Assembly (NCBI RefSeq): GCF_000338295.1
Contig: NZ_ANMO01000192.1
Span: 1-64,000 of the forward strand
Direction: 5' to 3'
DNA: 64,000 bases
Source: Rhodopirellula europaea 6C
GTDB taxonomy: Bacteria > Planctomycetota > Planctomycetia > Pirellulales > Pirellulaceae
Shown: in pieces, positions 1-8,646 of the stretch
Layout of the letters: the number at the start of each line of letters is the position of its first letter
Numbering within the stretch: the stretch's first letter is position 1
Translations under genes and position numbers: made by a program
The notes under the pieces: model-generated
What the model was told of the DNA's origin: nothing
Seen by the model: the letters and a program-made list of their open reading frames with translations, nothing else
Databases searched by the model: none

Positions 1-5
1 ATGCT

Positions 6-63
6 GTCGTCCCGTTGGGACTGGGCGTGATGGCTACAACGTGTCGTCCCGTGGGACTGGGCG
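6..63. repeat. REP-like repeat pair, left of transposase
   Basis: Two near-identical copies of GTCGTCCCGTTGGGACTGGG lie at 6-27 and 43-63; the second lacks one T. The core CCCGTTGGG is a short imperfect palindrome. A third copy lies right of the transposase at 803-820, again preceded by TGGCTACA. Copies on both sides of a Y1 transposase gene are the usual arrangement of REP elements around a REP-associated transposase. Confidence 0.6.
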
Positions 64-147
64 AGCGCGCACTAGCCACGACATGGCGATAGGATAGAGG
101 CATCGGCCTCAGCCCGTGGATCCCCCTGTCAGACAAGAAGGTTGATC

Positions 148-612
148 ATGTCGACGTTCACGAATCTGTTGTTCCATCTGATCTACAGCACGAAGTATCG
201 CAAGCCTGCGATTCGGTCCGAATGGCAGGATGAACTGCACGGGTACATGGGCGGGATTGTCCGGGACCAGAAAGGGACGTTGCTGAGGATTGGCGGCGTC
301 GACGATCACATTCACATGCTCGCGAAATTGAGTCCCACCATCGCCATCTCGGATGTGTTGCGCACAATCAAATCCAATTCGTCGAAATGGATCAACGAGC
401 GATCGGACGTCCACCGAAAATTTGAATGGCAATCCGGGTACGCCGCGTTTTCCGTCAGCGAATCACAAGCCCCTGCCGTCGCCGAATACATCGCGAACCA
501 GGCGGAACACCATCGCAAGAAAACGTTCGAAGACGAGTTCCTCTCGATCTTGAAGCGGCACCGCATCAAATACGACCCACGGTATGTTTTCGAACGCGAA
601 ATCATCGCGTGA
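148..612 (+). CDS. IS200/IS605-like Y1 (REP-associated) transposase
   Basis: A 154-residue single-domain HUH transposase. The HUH pair is visible as DDHIHML (His54 and His56), and the likely nucleophile is Tyr114 in AEYIANQAEHH, followed by the usual basic helix (HHRKKTF). These proteins cut and rejoin single-stranded DNA at hairpins through a 5'-phosphotyrosine link. The ATG at 148 is preferred over the TTG at 142 because AGAAGG lies six bases upstream. Length and motifs are complete, so the gene looks intact. There is no accessory tnpB. REP-like palindromes on both sides (6-63 and 626-909) suggest a domesticated RAYT rather than a mobile IS200 copy, but no element ends could be defined. Confidence 0.88.
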   Translation: MSTFTNLLFHLIYSTKYRKPAIRSEWQDELHGYMGGIVRDQKGTLLRIGGVDDHIHMLAKLSPTIAISDVLRTIKSNSSKWINERSDVHRKFEWQSGYAAFSVSESQAPAVAEYIANQAEHHRKKTFEDEFLSILKRHRIKYDPRYVFEREIIA

Positions 613-625
613 TCTGTTCGCCGGC

Positions 626-909
626 CCAGCCACGAAGTGGCGACAGGATGTAGCCATTGGCGTTGGCCAATGGATATTCGGCGAAACGAGATCGAGAAGT
701 CCCGAAGGGACGGCAGGTCGTGCAATACTGTCGCCCCGTTGGGGCTTGGCGCGTTGGGTGGGGGGCCTTGGATCCACGAGCTGACGCTCGTGGCTACAGC
801 ATGTCGTCCCGTTGGGACTGAGGGCGTGTACGACATGGCGATGTGTTACCCGAGCGCGCACCAGCCACGAAGTGGCGACAGGTTGTAGCCATTGGCGTCA
901 GCCGATGGA
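626..909. repeat. REP/BIME-like repeat cluster, right of transposase
   Basis: A roughly 48-base unit beginning CCAGCCACGAAGTGGCGACA and continuing through TGTAGCCATTGGCGT occurs at 626-673 and again at 861-909 with few differences. Between the copies are short palindromes: GTCCCGAAGGGAC (about 697-709), CGCCCCGTTGGGGC (about 730-743), CCACGAGCTGACGCTCGTGG (774-793) and a further GTCGTCCCGTTGGGACTG (803-820). No coding sequence is supported between 613 and 1024. The cluster resembles bacterial interspersed mosaic elements. Confidence 0.62.
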
Positions 910-1024
910 GAACGAGAAAAACGCGATCGCATGAGGTTCGTCTCTGGCAACCGTGGACCAATGCACATCGGCTGATCGCTCAACCTGCGAAACGAATTCG
1001 ATCAACCGTCTGGATGGCGACGGG

Positions 1025-2146
1025 CTACTGCGAGAGTGGAGCGAATTCGAGTTCGCCGTCGACGTCCGCATCGCTGGTCGGGCCGCCGCGATTGCCTTGG
1101 GCGTCTTGCGGGTTGAGGTAGTCGCTCAGGCTGGCGTCTTGGTCCGCCGGAATGTTATCCGGCTCCACGAGACCTCCCACTTGTGACCGTTCGTTTGCCA
1201 ATCGCATCCAGCCGACACTGCCGGGAGGAATCATGGCGTCGTGAACCATGGCCATGGGTTTGGCGGTGACGTACTCAGGGTTGCGGCAGGCACGGTTGCA
1301 TCCGGAACAACGTTCGCAAGGACGGCTGCCTCGCCAAAACATCAGCTCATCCAAACAGCTTCGCGACGCGACGAAAACGCGGTCACCGGGCTGGATCTGA
1401 TAGTTCGTCGCCGTGTTCCCCATTTGAACGATTTCGCGGTAGCAAACAGGCAACGTAACGCGGCATTCACAGGGATCGGTTGGCCGAGCCAAAAGGATTT
1501 GGCACGGATTGGCGCTGGACGTCAAACCGCCCGCTGACACGATTGCATCGAGCACGGTTTCAGAGCCGGACAGCGGATATGCACCCGGCGCGTTGACTTC
1601 ACCCAGCACATAAAAGCGATCGACTGGTTCGAGAAGCCGAACGTTGACGGCGATGGCGTCGCAATCCTCGGGCATCGGTTCCGGTCGGTTCGATTCCGAA
1701 CCTTGTTTGCTGGCTGCTTGCTCGCTGGCGAATTGTTTGCAGTCGGATTCTTGCTGGCGAATCTGGTGAGCGATTTGTTGTTCGATGAGTGATTCCGCCT
1801 GCTCGAGATCGCGGCCGGCGACGATGACGCGTCCGTAAGGCCCCAGATCCAATGTTCCGTCCGCCAAGACGACTTGGTCGGCTGGCAATCGCAGGTCGCG
1901 TTCCAGATTGATGGGCTCGATCAACAGAGCATCACCCGGCTGCAAGGCTCGCGGTGGCAAGACTTGCTTGGCATTCTCTCGAGCGATCCCGCCAGGGATT
2001 CGAGAGGCATCGAGGACATCCTTTGCTTCGCTGGTGAGCGTCGCGCCGGACGGATACAGCGACAGACCCAGCGTGCTGCAGCCGGTGCTGGCCATTGCGA
2101 GCACGCAACCAAGCGTGAACAGAATCTGATGACCAGAACAACTCAT
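1025..2146 (-). CDS. Wza-like polysaccharide export lipoprotein (SLBB domain)
   Basis: A 373-residue outer-envelope protein. The N-terminus is a lipoprotein signal with lipobox ASTGC, lipidated at Cys23. A Poly_export domain starts at about residue 68 (LQPGDALLIEP) and continues with LGPYGRVIVAG. An SLBB domain follows (YVLGEVNAPGAYPLSGSE). The family forms the periplasmic/outer-membrane conduit for capsule or exopolysaccharide. Unusual are a cysteine-rich stretch (PCERCSGCNRACRNP) at about residues 280-295 and an acidic C-terminal tail. It lies 164 bases downstream of the AsmA-like gene on the same strand. No Wzc kinase or glycosyltransferase is adjacent, so its export partner is not identified here. 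Confidence 0.85.
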   Translation of the reverse strand: MSCSGHQILFTLGCVLAMASTGCSTLGLSLYPSGATLTSEAKDVLDASRIPGGIARENAKQVLPPRALQPGDALLIEPINLERDLRLPADQVVLADGTLDLGPYGRVIVAGRDLEQAESLIEQQIAHQIRQQESDCKQFASEQAASKQGSESNRPEPMPEDCDAIAVNVRLLEPVDRFYVLGEVNAPGAYPLSGSETVLDAIVSAGGLTSSANPCQILLARPTDPCECRVTLPVCYREIVQMGNTATNYQIQPGDRVFVASRSCLDELMFWRGSRPCERCSGCNRACRNPEYVTAKPMAMVHDAMIPPGSVGWMRLANERSQVGGLVEPDNIPADQDASLSDYLNPQDAQGNRGGPTSDADVDGELEFAPLSQ

Positions 2147-2310
2147 CCTATTACCTCTTGCCGTGGAATCCTTTCCCTACGAACAATCGGCTCAAAGAAC
2201 AGAACTGGCGTGACTGATTCACGAAGACCGTGGTGATCATCACAACCCGCAAACCTCGCCGCGATTCAACGCTCACGCGGATCAGTCAGCGTTTTCGCAC
2301 GCAAGCAGAA

Positions 2311-5300
2311 TTAAAATCCGCCGTCCATGCCATCGACGGCGCCGGCGGTGATTCCCGTCAGAATCAATCTTTGGCCTTCGCGAAGAAGGAATCGAGCCGT
2401 TTCTTCGCGGAATGTTTCGACGGGACGCAGCCGCACGATCGGACTTTGAGTGGATCCCATCACGGCCACGACCAGCGTCCGGTCGCGAAGCAGTTCCGAG
2501 ACGCTGAGGATCGCAGACGCGGGAAGAAGCGAGCGAAGAGCGTACTGTTGTGCCAATTGGGTAAAGTTTGCCGCGATGTCGCGGTAGTCACCCGTCGCAA
2601 TCAATGCGTTCAAATCCAAACGCCCGCTGCGCAAATAAACCTTACCATCCGCTTGCAGGAGTGCGTTGTCCGACCCCAGCCAGAACTCATCCAGCACGAC
2701 GACACCTTGGCCAATGATGCCTTTGGCTTCGCCCACATCAAACGACTGATTGGCCAGCGAAATGGGTCCGAGAAATCGTGATGCGGCAAGCAACCCAGGC
2801 ACGGCCGCACCGCGAGTGTCACCCAGCTGGAAATCAAAGCGTCCGGACAAATCATCGATGGATTGAACTGACTTTCCACGCAGCGAAATCTCGCCTGAAA
2901 TTTCACCGCTGGCCAGCGAACTTGATCGACCGAGTTGATCCGTCAATCGAACGAAATCCATCCGCCGCGTCTTCCAGTGACTCGTCATATCGACGCCGCC
3001 GGAGCGTCCTGAAGAAAGCAGCAGGCCGCCTTCCAATTGACCTCCTCCAACGCGAGAACGCACTGACGGAAAGTTGACGCTCCATTTGGACGATTGAAAA
3101 TTCGCGGTCGCGACCAACGCACTGTGAGCGTTGCCCGCGGGAAGGCCGTAGATGTCCAGGTCTCGTCCGTCGACGTTGCCTCGAACACGAATGGATTCAG
3201 TGTGACCTGTGACGGTTGCCTTTCCAGAGGCTCGTCCTAAAAACTGATCCGCGGTGTCACCGAGGAACCAAAGTCCGCGGTTCAAATCCACGCGGGATGC
3301 CACCAATCGCGTGTCGAATCGCGGGTGAATCCGTCGGTCGCTATCGACCAAATAAACCAGTCCATGCAGGCTGAGCGAACCGTCCGCGTAGTCGCCTCTG
3401 AGCGACTGAATCCGGAGCACGTCGTTTTCGATTCGGCCGGCCAATCGAAGTTTTCTCGAAAGCGGCTGAGCACGATACTTGAGCTGCGACAGCTCGAGAT
3501 CGATCGTTGTGTCTGGGATCACTCGGCCGAGGCCGCTTGTCGAAGCAAGACCGCTTGGTGATGCGAAGTTGACCAAGACATTGCCGGTTGCCTTTCCGGT
3601 CAGCCCGATCTTTCGACGTGCCAACAAATCAACCAACGCGTCCAACGACACGCCATCGAACTTCAGTTGGGACGCTTGAAGCCGTGCGGGCAAATCATTC
3701 CATTGATCCGAAGCAATCAGTTGTGCGGTGGAGTTACCTTGAACGGTTCCGCCGAAGAGGTCGCCATTCAGATCGAACTGGAATTCACCTTGGTTGGTCG
3801 AAACGTTCGCGTTCAAATCACCGATCGAAGCATCGCCCAACATGATGGACGAGGCGATCAACTTTGCTGCCCCACGATGTGCGACCGGATCGGACAGCCG
3901 GTTCAATGGGACCTTCCATTCAAGCTCACCTGACAGCGTCGATGCGATTTTCAGTTCAATGCTGTCCGAGACAGGAAGTCGTAGCTCAGGTCGAATGTCA
4001 CGAAAATTGAGATCCACGACGAGGTCTTCTTGATCACGGCGAGGCACGGTCGCTTGGCCGGAGATTTGTCCGCCGAACAGAGTGGCGGTCAACGATGTCA
4101 AATCAAAAGCGGTCTCCGTGAGTTGATATTCGGACTCGACACGATGCACCTTGAAGCGTGAGGGGAGCTCAGAACTTTGCCGCCGCGGCGTGAGAGCGAA
4201 GTTGGTTGGCGTGAAGCGAACATCGTGCTCGAACGAGCCGAGGTTGACGCCCGCGATTTGGATCGATGGAGACGCCAGTGACCCAGCGATGCTCCATTGC
4301 GATTGTTCCGCTCGATCGTTCAGTTCACCTGACCCTTGGATTCGAAAATCAAGTTTGCCCTGAACGAGCCCTTCTTGTTCGGATGATTCAGAGGCGGCGA
4401 TCCATTTGGACATTTGCCCGATCGGAAGGTCGTCCGCGGCCACTTCGAAAGAGAACGATCCGTTGCCGGTCAGCGGAAGGTCCGCTCGGCCAATCATTCG
4501 AACGGCGGAAGGATTCGACGTCGGCGTTGTTTGCAGATCGATCTTGTCGGCTCGCAGACGACCGTCCCGTATGACCACTTTGCCGACCTTCAAATCCGCC
4601 GGCGGCAATCCACCAAGCTCCAGGGCGTCGGCTTGAAAGGTTCCCTCCAAGTCGTAGCTGGCGATGTCATCGATACGGTGGATGGGAGCTCGAAACTGGA
4701 CGTCTCCGGATAGCTCACCATCCTTCGGGAGCATTGGCTCGTAGGATGGGAACAACGAGGCGACCAGTTTGGTGATGGGGGCCAGCGAGATGTTGTCCAC
4801 TATTAAATTGGCGGACGCGTCGCCTTGAGGAACCAGTTCAAGTGAACCGCTTCCTGTGAAGTTGCCTTTCGTTGGATCGTTGGAAGCCTCGCCGGATTCG
4901 ACGGCTGAGCCGGTCAACGAACTCAGCGTGGCAACACCATCGCGATAGCGGACCGTGGTTCGCAGATCGAGAAATTCGAAACGGTCGACAACCAAGCGTG
5001 AGCTGGTCAGTGTTCCATCGAATCGGTAGGCGGCTCCGTCGGTGAGAGACGTCCAAGGAACGCCAACTTCAAACTGCACCGTCACGTTGCCTTCCAACGG
5101 GATGCCGAGATCGATCCCAATGGATCTCAGTCGCTCGGCCAGTTTGGCAACATCGATCTCACGAAACGCCCATTGGCTCTCCCAGTAGCGATCGGCGGGG
5201 GCCGCGTTTTCTTGGACTGCTGGTGGCTGGACTGCAGCGGGCTGGACTGCGGCGGGTTGCTGGGCCGAAAGTTGTGCGGCAAAGGCAAGCGACGAAAACA

Positions 5301-5394
5301 CCGTGACGACGCCAATGACGATGCACGTGCGCAATCGCCCGGCCGAACTTAGGCGGCACATGGCGGGCGGCGGATCGAGGCGATTCCCGGACAC
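2311..5394 (-). CDS. Large AsmA-like / TamB-like envelope protein
   Basis: A 1027-residue protein with an N-terminal hydrophobic export segment (about residues 22-43), a short proline/glutamine repeat (three AVQPxAVQ-like units), then long beta-rich sequence. The C-terminal third reads like the AsmA-like C-terminal region (PGLLAASRFLGPISL, then QGVVVLDEFWLGSDNALLQADGKV). Such proteins form long beta-grooves thought to carry lipids across the periplasm. The GTG start at 5394 is preferred because GGAG lies six bases upstream; an ATG at 5361 is an alternative that still keeps the signal segment. It may be cotranscribed with the polysaccharide export gene downstream. The lipid-transfer role comes from the family, not from this sequence. 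Confidence 0.75.
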   Translation of the reverse strand: MSGNRLDPPPAMCRLSSAGRLRTCIVIGVVTVFSSLAFAAQLSAQQPAAVQPAAVQPPAVQENAAPADRYWESQWAFREIDVAKLAERLRSIGIDLGIPLEGNVTVQFEVGVPWTSLTDGAAYRFDGTLTSSRLVVDRFEFLDLRTTVRYRDGVATLSSLTGSAVESGEASNDPTKGNFTGSGSLELVPQGDASANLIVDNISLAPITKLVASLFPSYEPMLPKDGELSGDVQFRAPIHRIDDIASYDLEGTFQADALELGGLPPADLKVGKVVIRDGRLRADKIDLQTTPTSNPSAVRMIGRADLPLTGNGSFSFEVAADDLPIGQMSKWIAASESSEQEGLVQGKLDFRIQGSGELNDRAEQSQWSIAGSLASPSIQIAGVNLGSFEHDVRFTPTNFALTPRRQSSELPSRFKVHRVESEYQLTETAFDLTSLTATLFGGQISGQATVPRRDQEDLVVDLNFRDIRPELRLPVSDSIELKIASTLSGELEWKVPLNRLSDPVAHRGAAKLIASSIMLGDASIGDLNANVSTNQGEFQFDLNGDLFGGTVQGNSTAQLIASDQWNDLPARLQASQLKFDGVSLDALVDLLARRKIGLTGKATGNVLVNFASPSGLASTSGLGRVIPDTTIDLELSQLKYRAQPLSRKLRLAGRIENDVLRIQSLRGDYADGSLSLHGLVYLVDSDRRIHPRFDTRLVASRVDLNRGLWFLGDTADQFLGRASGKATVTGHTESIRVRGNVDGRDLDIYGLPAGNAHSALVATANFQSSKWSVNFPSVRSRVGGGQLEGGLLLSSGRSGGVDMTSHWKTRRMDFVRLTDQLGRSSSLASGEISGEISLRGKSVQSIDDLSGRFDFQLGDTRGAAVPGLLAASRFLGPISLANQSFDVGEAKGIIGQGVVVLDEFWLGSDNALLQADGKVYLRSGRLDLNALIATGDYRDIAANFTQLAQQYALRSLLPASAILSVSELLRDRTLVVAVMGSTQSPIVRLRPVETFREETARFLLREGQRLILTGITAGAVDGMDGGF

Positions 5395-5858
5395 TTTGGC
5401 TCCATCTTTCGTAGTTCATGCCATTTTGAACCGCAGCCTACAAAAAGTTCGCCGCCCGATGCCAACGGAATCTGGCGGATTCGAGCGGATCAGAGACGCC
5501 AGCATCTGCCGCGATTGGATGCCGTCCAGTCCGCCTGCCACGGGGCAAATCACGGGCCCAACGGTGCTTTCCGGACAGGTGTTTCTCATGCATTGCTGGC
5601 CGAGATGTGTAGAAACCTGACCAATGTTGCGGGGTTCCACTCAATGTCCGAGCGGCACCGTTGGGCCCAAGTCGGGATCGCCGGTGGCTGATGGACGCCG
5701 TTTGGATGCGGCCCGGAGCAGTTTTGTATCGATCCAAACGTCGCTTCACCAACCGGCCGCCGACTTCCCTAAACTTTCTGTCGTGGCCCGATGGGTTCGC
5801 GACGCAACGAAGCACCCGTGGTTTCTTTTCCAGCAGTCTTTTCCCAGGATTCCTACTG
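5395..5858. other. Divergent intergenic region without a convincing gene
   Basis: These 464 bases separate the minus-strand AsmA-like gene from the plus-strand propeller gene. Open frames here lack signal sequences or recognisable domains and look like shadows. The region presumably holds two divergent promoters, but no confident -35/-10 pair was found. Confidence 0.4.
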
Positions 5859-7445
5859 ATGACCGGTTTTCAACGTTACTTGGTCGTTCTTTTGTCGCTC
5901 GCGTTGTGCGACTCCATTGTCGATGCCGAAGACTGGAGCCGCTTTCGAGGACCGAACGGATCGGGAGTCGTCAAAAGCGACGAATCCGTTCCGGTTCAAT
6001 GGAGCCCAACACAGAACGTGAAGTGGAAGGTGGCTCTTCCGGGGGCAGGTGTTTCCAGTCCGATCGTGGTTGGCGACCGAATCTTTGTGACGTGCTACTC
6101 CGGCTACGGGCTCGATCGTGCCAATCCTGGAGACATCAATGATCTGAAACGACATCTCGTTTGCGTTGACGCCAAATCAGGCGAAATGATCTGGGAGAAA
6201 TCGATCGACGCGGTTCAGCCGGAAGATCCCTACACAGGTGCCGGCGTTCCCTCCCACGGCTACGCATCGCACTCGCCCGTGTCCGATGGCGAAAACGTGT
6301 ACGTGTTCTTTGGAAAGACCGGCGCGTTCGCATTTGATTTCGATGGCAACCAATTGTGGCACACTCCGCTGGGCACCGAATCGGATCCGCACCGTTGGGG
6401 TTCCGCGTCGAGTCCGATCTTGTTGGACGACAAAGTGATCGTGACGGCTTCTTCGGAAAGTCAAGCTTTGGTGGCATTGGACAAAGCGACCGGCAAAGAA
6501 ATCTGGCGTCAGGAAGCGAAGGGGCTCGACAACGTGTGGGGCACGCCGGCACTTGCGAAAACGGAGAACGGAGTGGACTTGGTTGTCGGAGTTGCCGGCG
6601 AGGTTTGGGGGATCAACCCTGACAACGGCAAACTTCGCTGGTACGCCTTGGCGGGCGAATCGGATCAAGCCAGCACGAGCGCCGTCGTTGACAAAGACGT
6701 TGTGATCGTCCTTGGAGGTCGCGGTAGCGGGTCGATCGCGGTCCGCGCAGGAGGAACCGGCGACGTGACGGATTCCCATGTGGCTTGGAACGGTTCAGAA
6801 TCAGGACGGTTCGCGACGCCGGTGGCTTACAACGGAACGGTCTACATGATTGCCAACGACGTGTTGACTCGCACCGATGAAGAATCCGGCGAGATGATCG
6901 ACCGCATTCGGTTGTCGGGTGGAAGCGGCAGTTCGGGCGGCGGACGAGGAGGCTCGGACTACGCGTCACCCATCGTCGTTAATGGCAAGCTCTACTACAT
7001 CAAAGGCAATGGCGACATGTTTGTCTTTGACGTGCAAGACGAACTGAAACAACTCGCCGTCAATCGCACGACGACCGAGACCGAATCGTTCAGCGGATCG
7101 CCAGCGTACAGCGATGGCAAGTTGTTCGTTCGATCGAATAAACATCTTTACTGCGTCGCTGCCGGGCCCTTTGATGAGTCATCCGAATCGGTCCCCGCAG
7201 CTGACACACCGGACTCAAATGAAATGGCGCAACGCGTTGATCGAGGCCGGGGCGGACCAGGTGGTGGATTCGGACGCGGCGGTTTCGGAGGTGGTGGATT
7301 TGGCAACCGTGGCGGTGGCGGTGATCGCGGACGCGGTGGAGACCGTGGCCGAGGCGGCGGACGCGGAGGCTTTGGCGGTCAACAGGAAGACAACCGTCCC
7401 GATCGGCCACAGCGTCCACCGATGGATGCCACGAGCAGCAACTGA
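5859..7445 (+). CDS. Secreted PQQ-like beta-propeller protein with Gly/Arg-rich tail
   Basis: A 528-residue exported protein. The ATG at 5859 gives a clean signal peptide (FQRYLVVLLSLALCDSIVDA) directly before EDWSRFRGPNGSG, a typical start for planctomycete outer-membrane-biogenesis/PQQ-like propellers. Repeated blades are visible (VCVDAKSGEMIWEKSI, VALDKATGKEIWRQEA, GINPDNGKLRWYA). The in-frame extension back to 5661 lacks export features and was discarded. Residues from about 465 onward form an unusual low-complexity tail of GGFGRGG and DRGRGGDRGRGG units, like an RGG box, ending in a proline/arginine-rich stretch. No quinone-binding residues could be assigned, so enzymatic activity is not claimed; a structural or binding propeller is equally likely. 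Confidence 0.83.
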   Translation: MTGFQRYLVVLLSLALCDSIVDAEDWSRFRGPNGSGVVKSDESVPVQWSPTQNVKWKVALPGAGVSSPIVVGDRIFVTCYSGYGLDRANPGDINDLKRHLVCVDAKSGEMIWEKSIDAVQPEDPYTGAGVPSHGYASHSPVSDGENVYVFFGKTGAFAFDFDGNQLWHTPLGTESDPHRWGSASSPILLDDKVIVTASSESQALVALDKATGKEIWRQEAKGLDNVWGTPALAKTENGVDLVVGVAGEVWGINPDNGKLRWYALAGESDQASTSAVVDKDVVIVLGGRGSGSIAVRAGGTGDVTDSHVAWNGSESGRFATPVAYNGTVYMIANDVLTRTDEESGEMIDRIRLSGGSGSSGGGRGGSDYASPIVVNGKLYYIKGNGDMFVFDVQDELKQLAVNRTTTETESFSGSPAYSDGKLFVRSNKHLYCVAAGPFDESSESVPAADTPDSNEMAQRVDRGRGGPGGGFGRGGFGGGGFGNRGGGGDRGRGGDRGRGGGRGGFGGQQEDNRPDRPQRPPMDATSSN

Positions 7446-7671
7446 TGCGTTGAACGTTTCTGTCGGTCGTGCGGCCTCGTCGCCACGCGACCGATTTCTA
7501 GAAGTCAGCTCTGGACGTTGCTACCATGGGTGATCCGATTTGCCGCTGGGAACGGTTGTTGTGGAAGGAACCGTGGCTAACGCCAAAACGCCTAATGCGA
7601 TCCGCATTGCCACAAGCCAAATTGGATCCGAAATCCGTTTTGAACTTGCCCCGTAACGAGGAATCGATTCG

Positions 7672-8562
7672 ATGAAACGCAAGACTGCAAACCAATTCGA
7701 TCAACGTGTTCTTGATCTGTACGACGACTTTGCTCATGGCCGATTGGATCGACGTGGCTACTTGAAGGGACTCGCCGCGTTTGCGGTGGGAGGAGTCACG
7801 GTTGAAGCACTTGAAGAGAGTCTCTCACCAAACTACGCGTGGGCTGAGCAAGTCCCCGCGACGGATCCGCGAATCAAGACGGAAACGGTCACATACGATT
7901 CGCCTGAAGGCGGCGGTCAAATCAGCGGCCTGCTGGCTCGACCCGCGACGGGTGAAAAGTTTCCAAGCGTGGTGGTGATTCACGAGAACCGCGGATTGAA
8001 TCCATACATCGCGGATGTCGCGAGACGATTGGCGGTCGAAGGTTTTCTCGCGTTGGCACCCGATGCCTTGTCACCGTTGGGCGGTTACCCCGGCAATGAC
8101 GATGATGGTCGCGCGATGCAGAGGCGTCGAGATGGAGACGAAATGACGGAAGACTTCGTTGCCGCGGTCAAATGGATTGACACGCATGAGCTTTCGACGG
8201 GGAAGGTCGGTGCGGTCGGCTTTTGCTTTGGTGGAGGCATGGTCAACCAACTGGCGGTTCGATTGCCCGACGTTCTCGATGCTGGCGTGCCGTTCTACGG
8301 TCGTCAGCCGGATGCGGAGGATGTGGCCAAGATCAAGACTCCACTGTCGATTCAAAATGCGGAGCTTGACCGCCGAATCATGGCCGGCGCGGAAGCGTTC
8401 AACGAAGCGTTGAAAGCGAACGAAGTGCCATATGAGTCACACGTTTATCCGGGAGCCAATCATGGTTTCCACAACGACACCACTCCACGCTACGACGAGG
8501 CCGCGGCTGAATTGGCGTGGAAGAGAACGCTCGCCTGGTTCAATCGATATTTGAAGGCTTAG
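7672..8562 (+). CDS. Dienelactone hydrolase family protein, exported
   Basis: A 296-residue alpha/beta hydrolase. [17 protein letters not shown] segment near residue 27 resembles a twin-arginine leader set behind a short N-terminal extension. The dienelactone-hydrolase triad is visible: nucleophile Cys185 in GFCFGGG, Asp233 in AELDRR and His264 in ANHGFHND. The oxyanion region is [10 protein letters not shown]. The family hydrolyses lactones or esters such as carboxymethylenebutenolide. Export and distance from any aromatic-degradation gene argue for another ester or lactone as substrate. It stands alone, converging on the FecR-LamG gene 84 bases downstream. Confidence 0.87.
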   Translation: MKRKTANQFDQRVLDLYDDFAHGRLDRRGYLKGLAAFAVGGVTVEALEESLSPNYAWAEQVPATDPRIKTETVTYDSPEGGGQISGLLARPATGEKFPSVVVIHENRGLNPYIADVARRLAVEGFLALAPDALSPLGGYPGNDDDGRAMQRRRDGDEMTEDFVAAVKWIDTHELSTGKVGAVGFCFGGGMVNQLAVRLPDVLDAGVPFYGRQPDAEDVAKIKTPLSIQNAELDRRIMAGAEAFNEALKANEVPYESHVYPGANHGFHNDTTPRYDEAAAELAWKRTLAWFNRYLKA

Positions 8563-8646
8563 TGTTGAACCTGAAAATGGACGCCGCGAGATCATCGACG
8601 TTCGATGCGCCGATGAATTTTATCTCATGACCAAGCGATCAGGTGT

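Noticed and set aside
6-909. Boundaries of a complete mobile insertion sequence around the Y1 transposase.
   Set aside because: No left/right end hairpins with a clear target site could be defined, and the flanking repeats look like REP elements, so only gene and repeats are reported.
5661-5858. 66-residue upstream extension of the propeller gene.
   Set aside because: The extension has no export or domain features and hides a clean signal peptide that starts at 5859.
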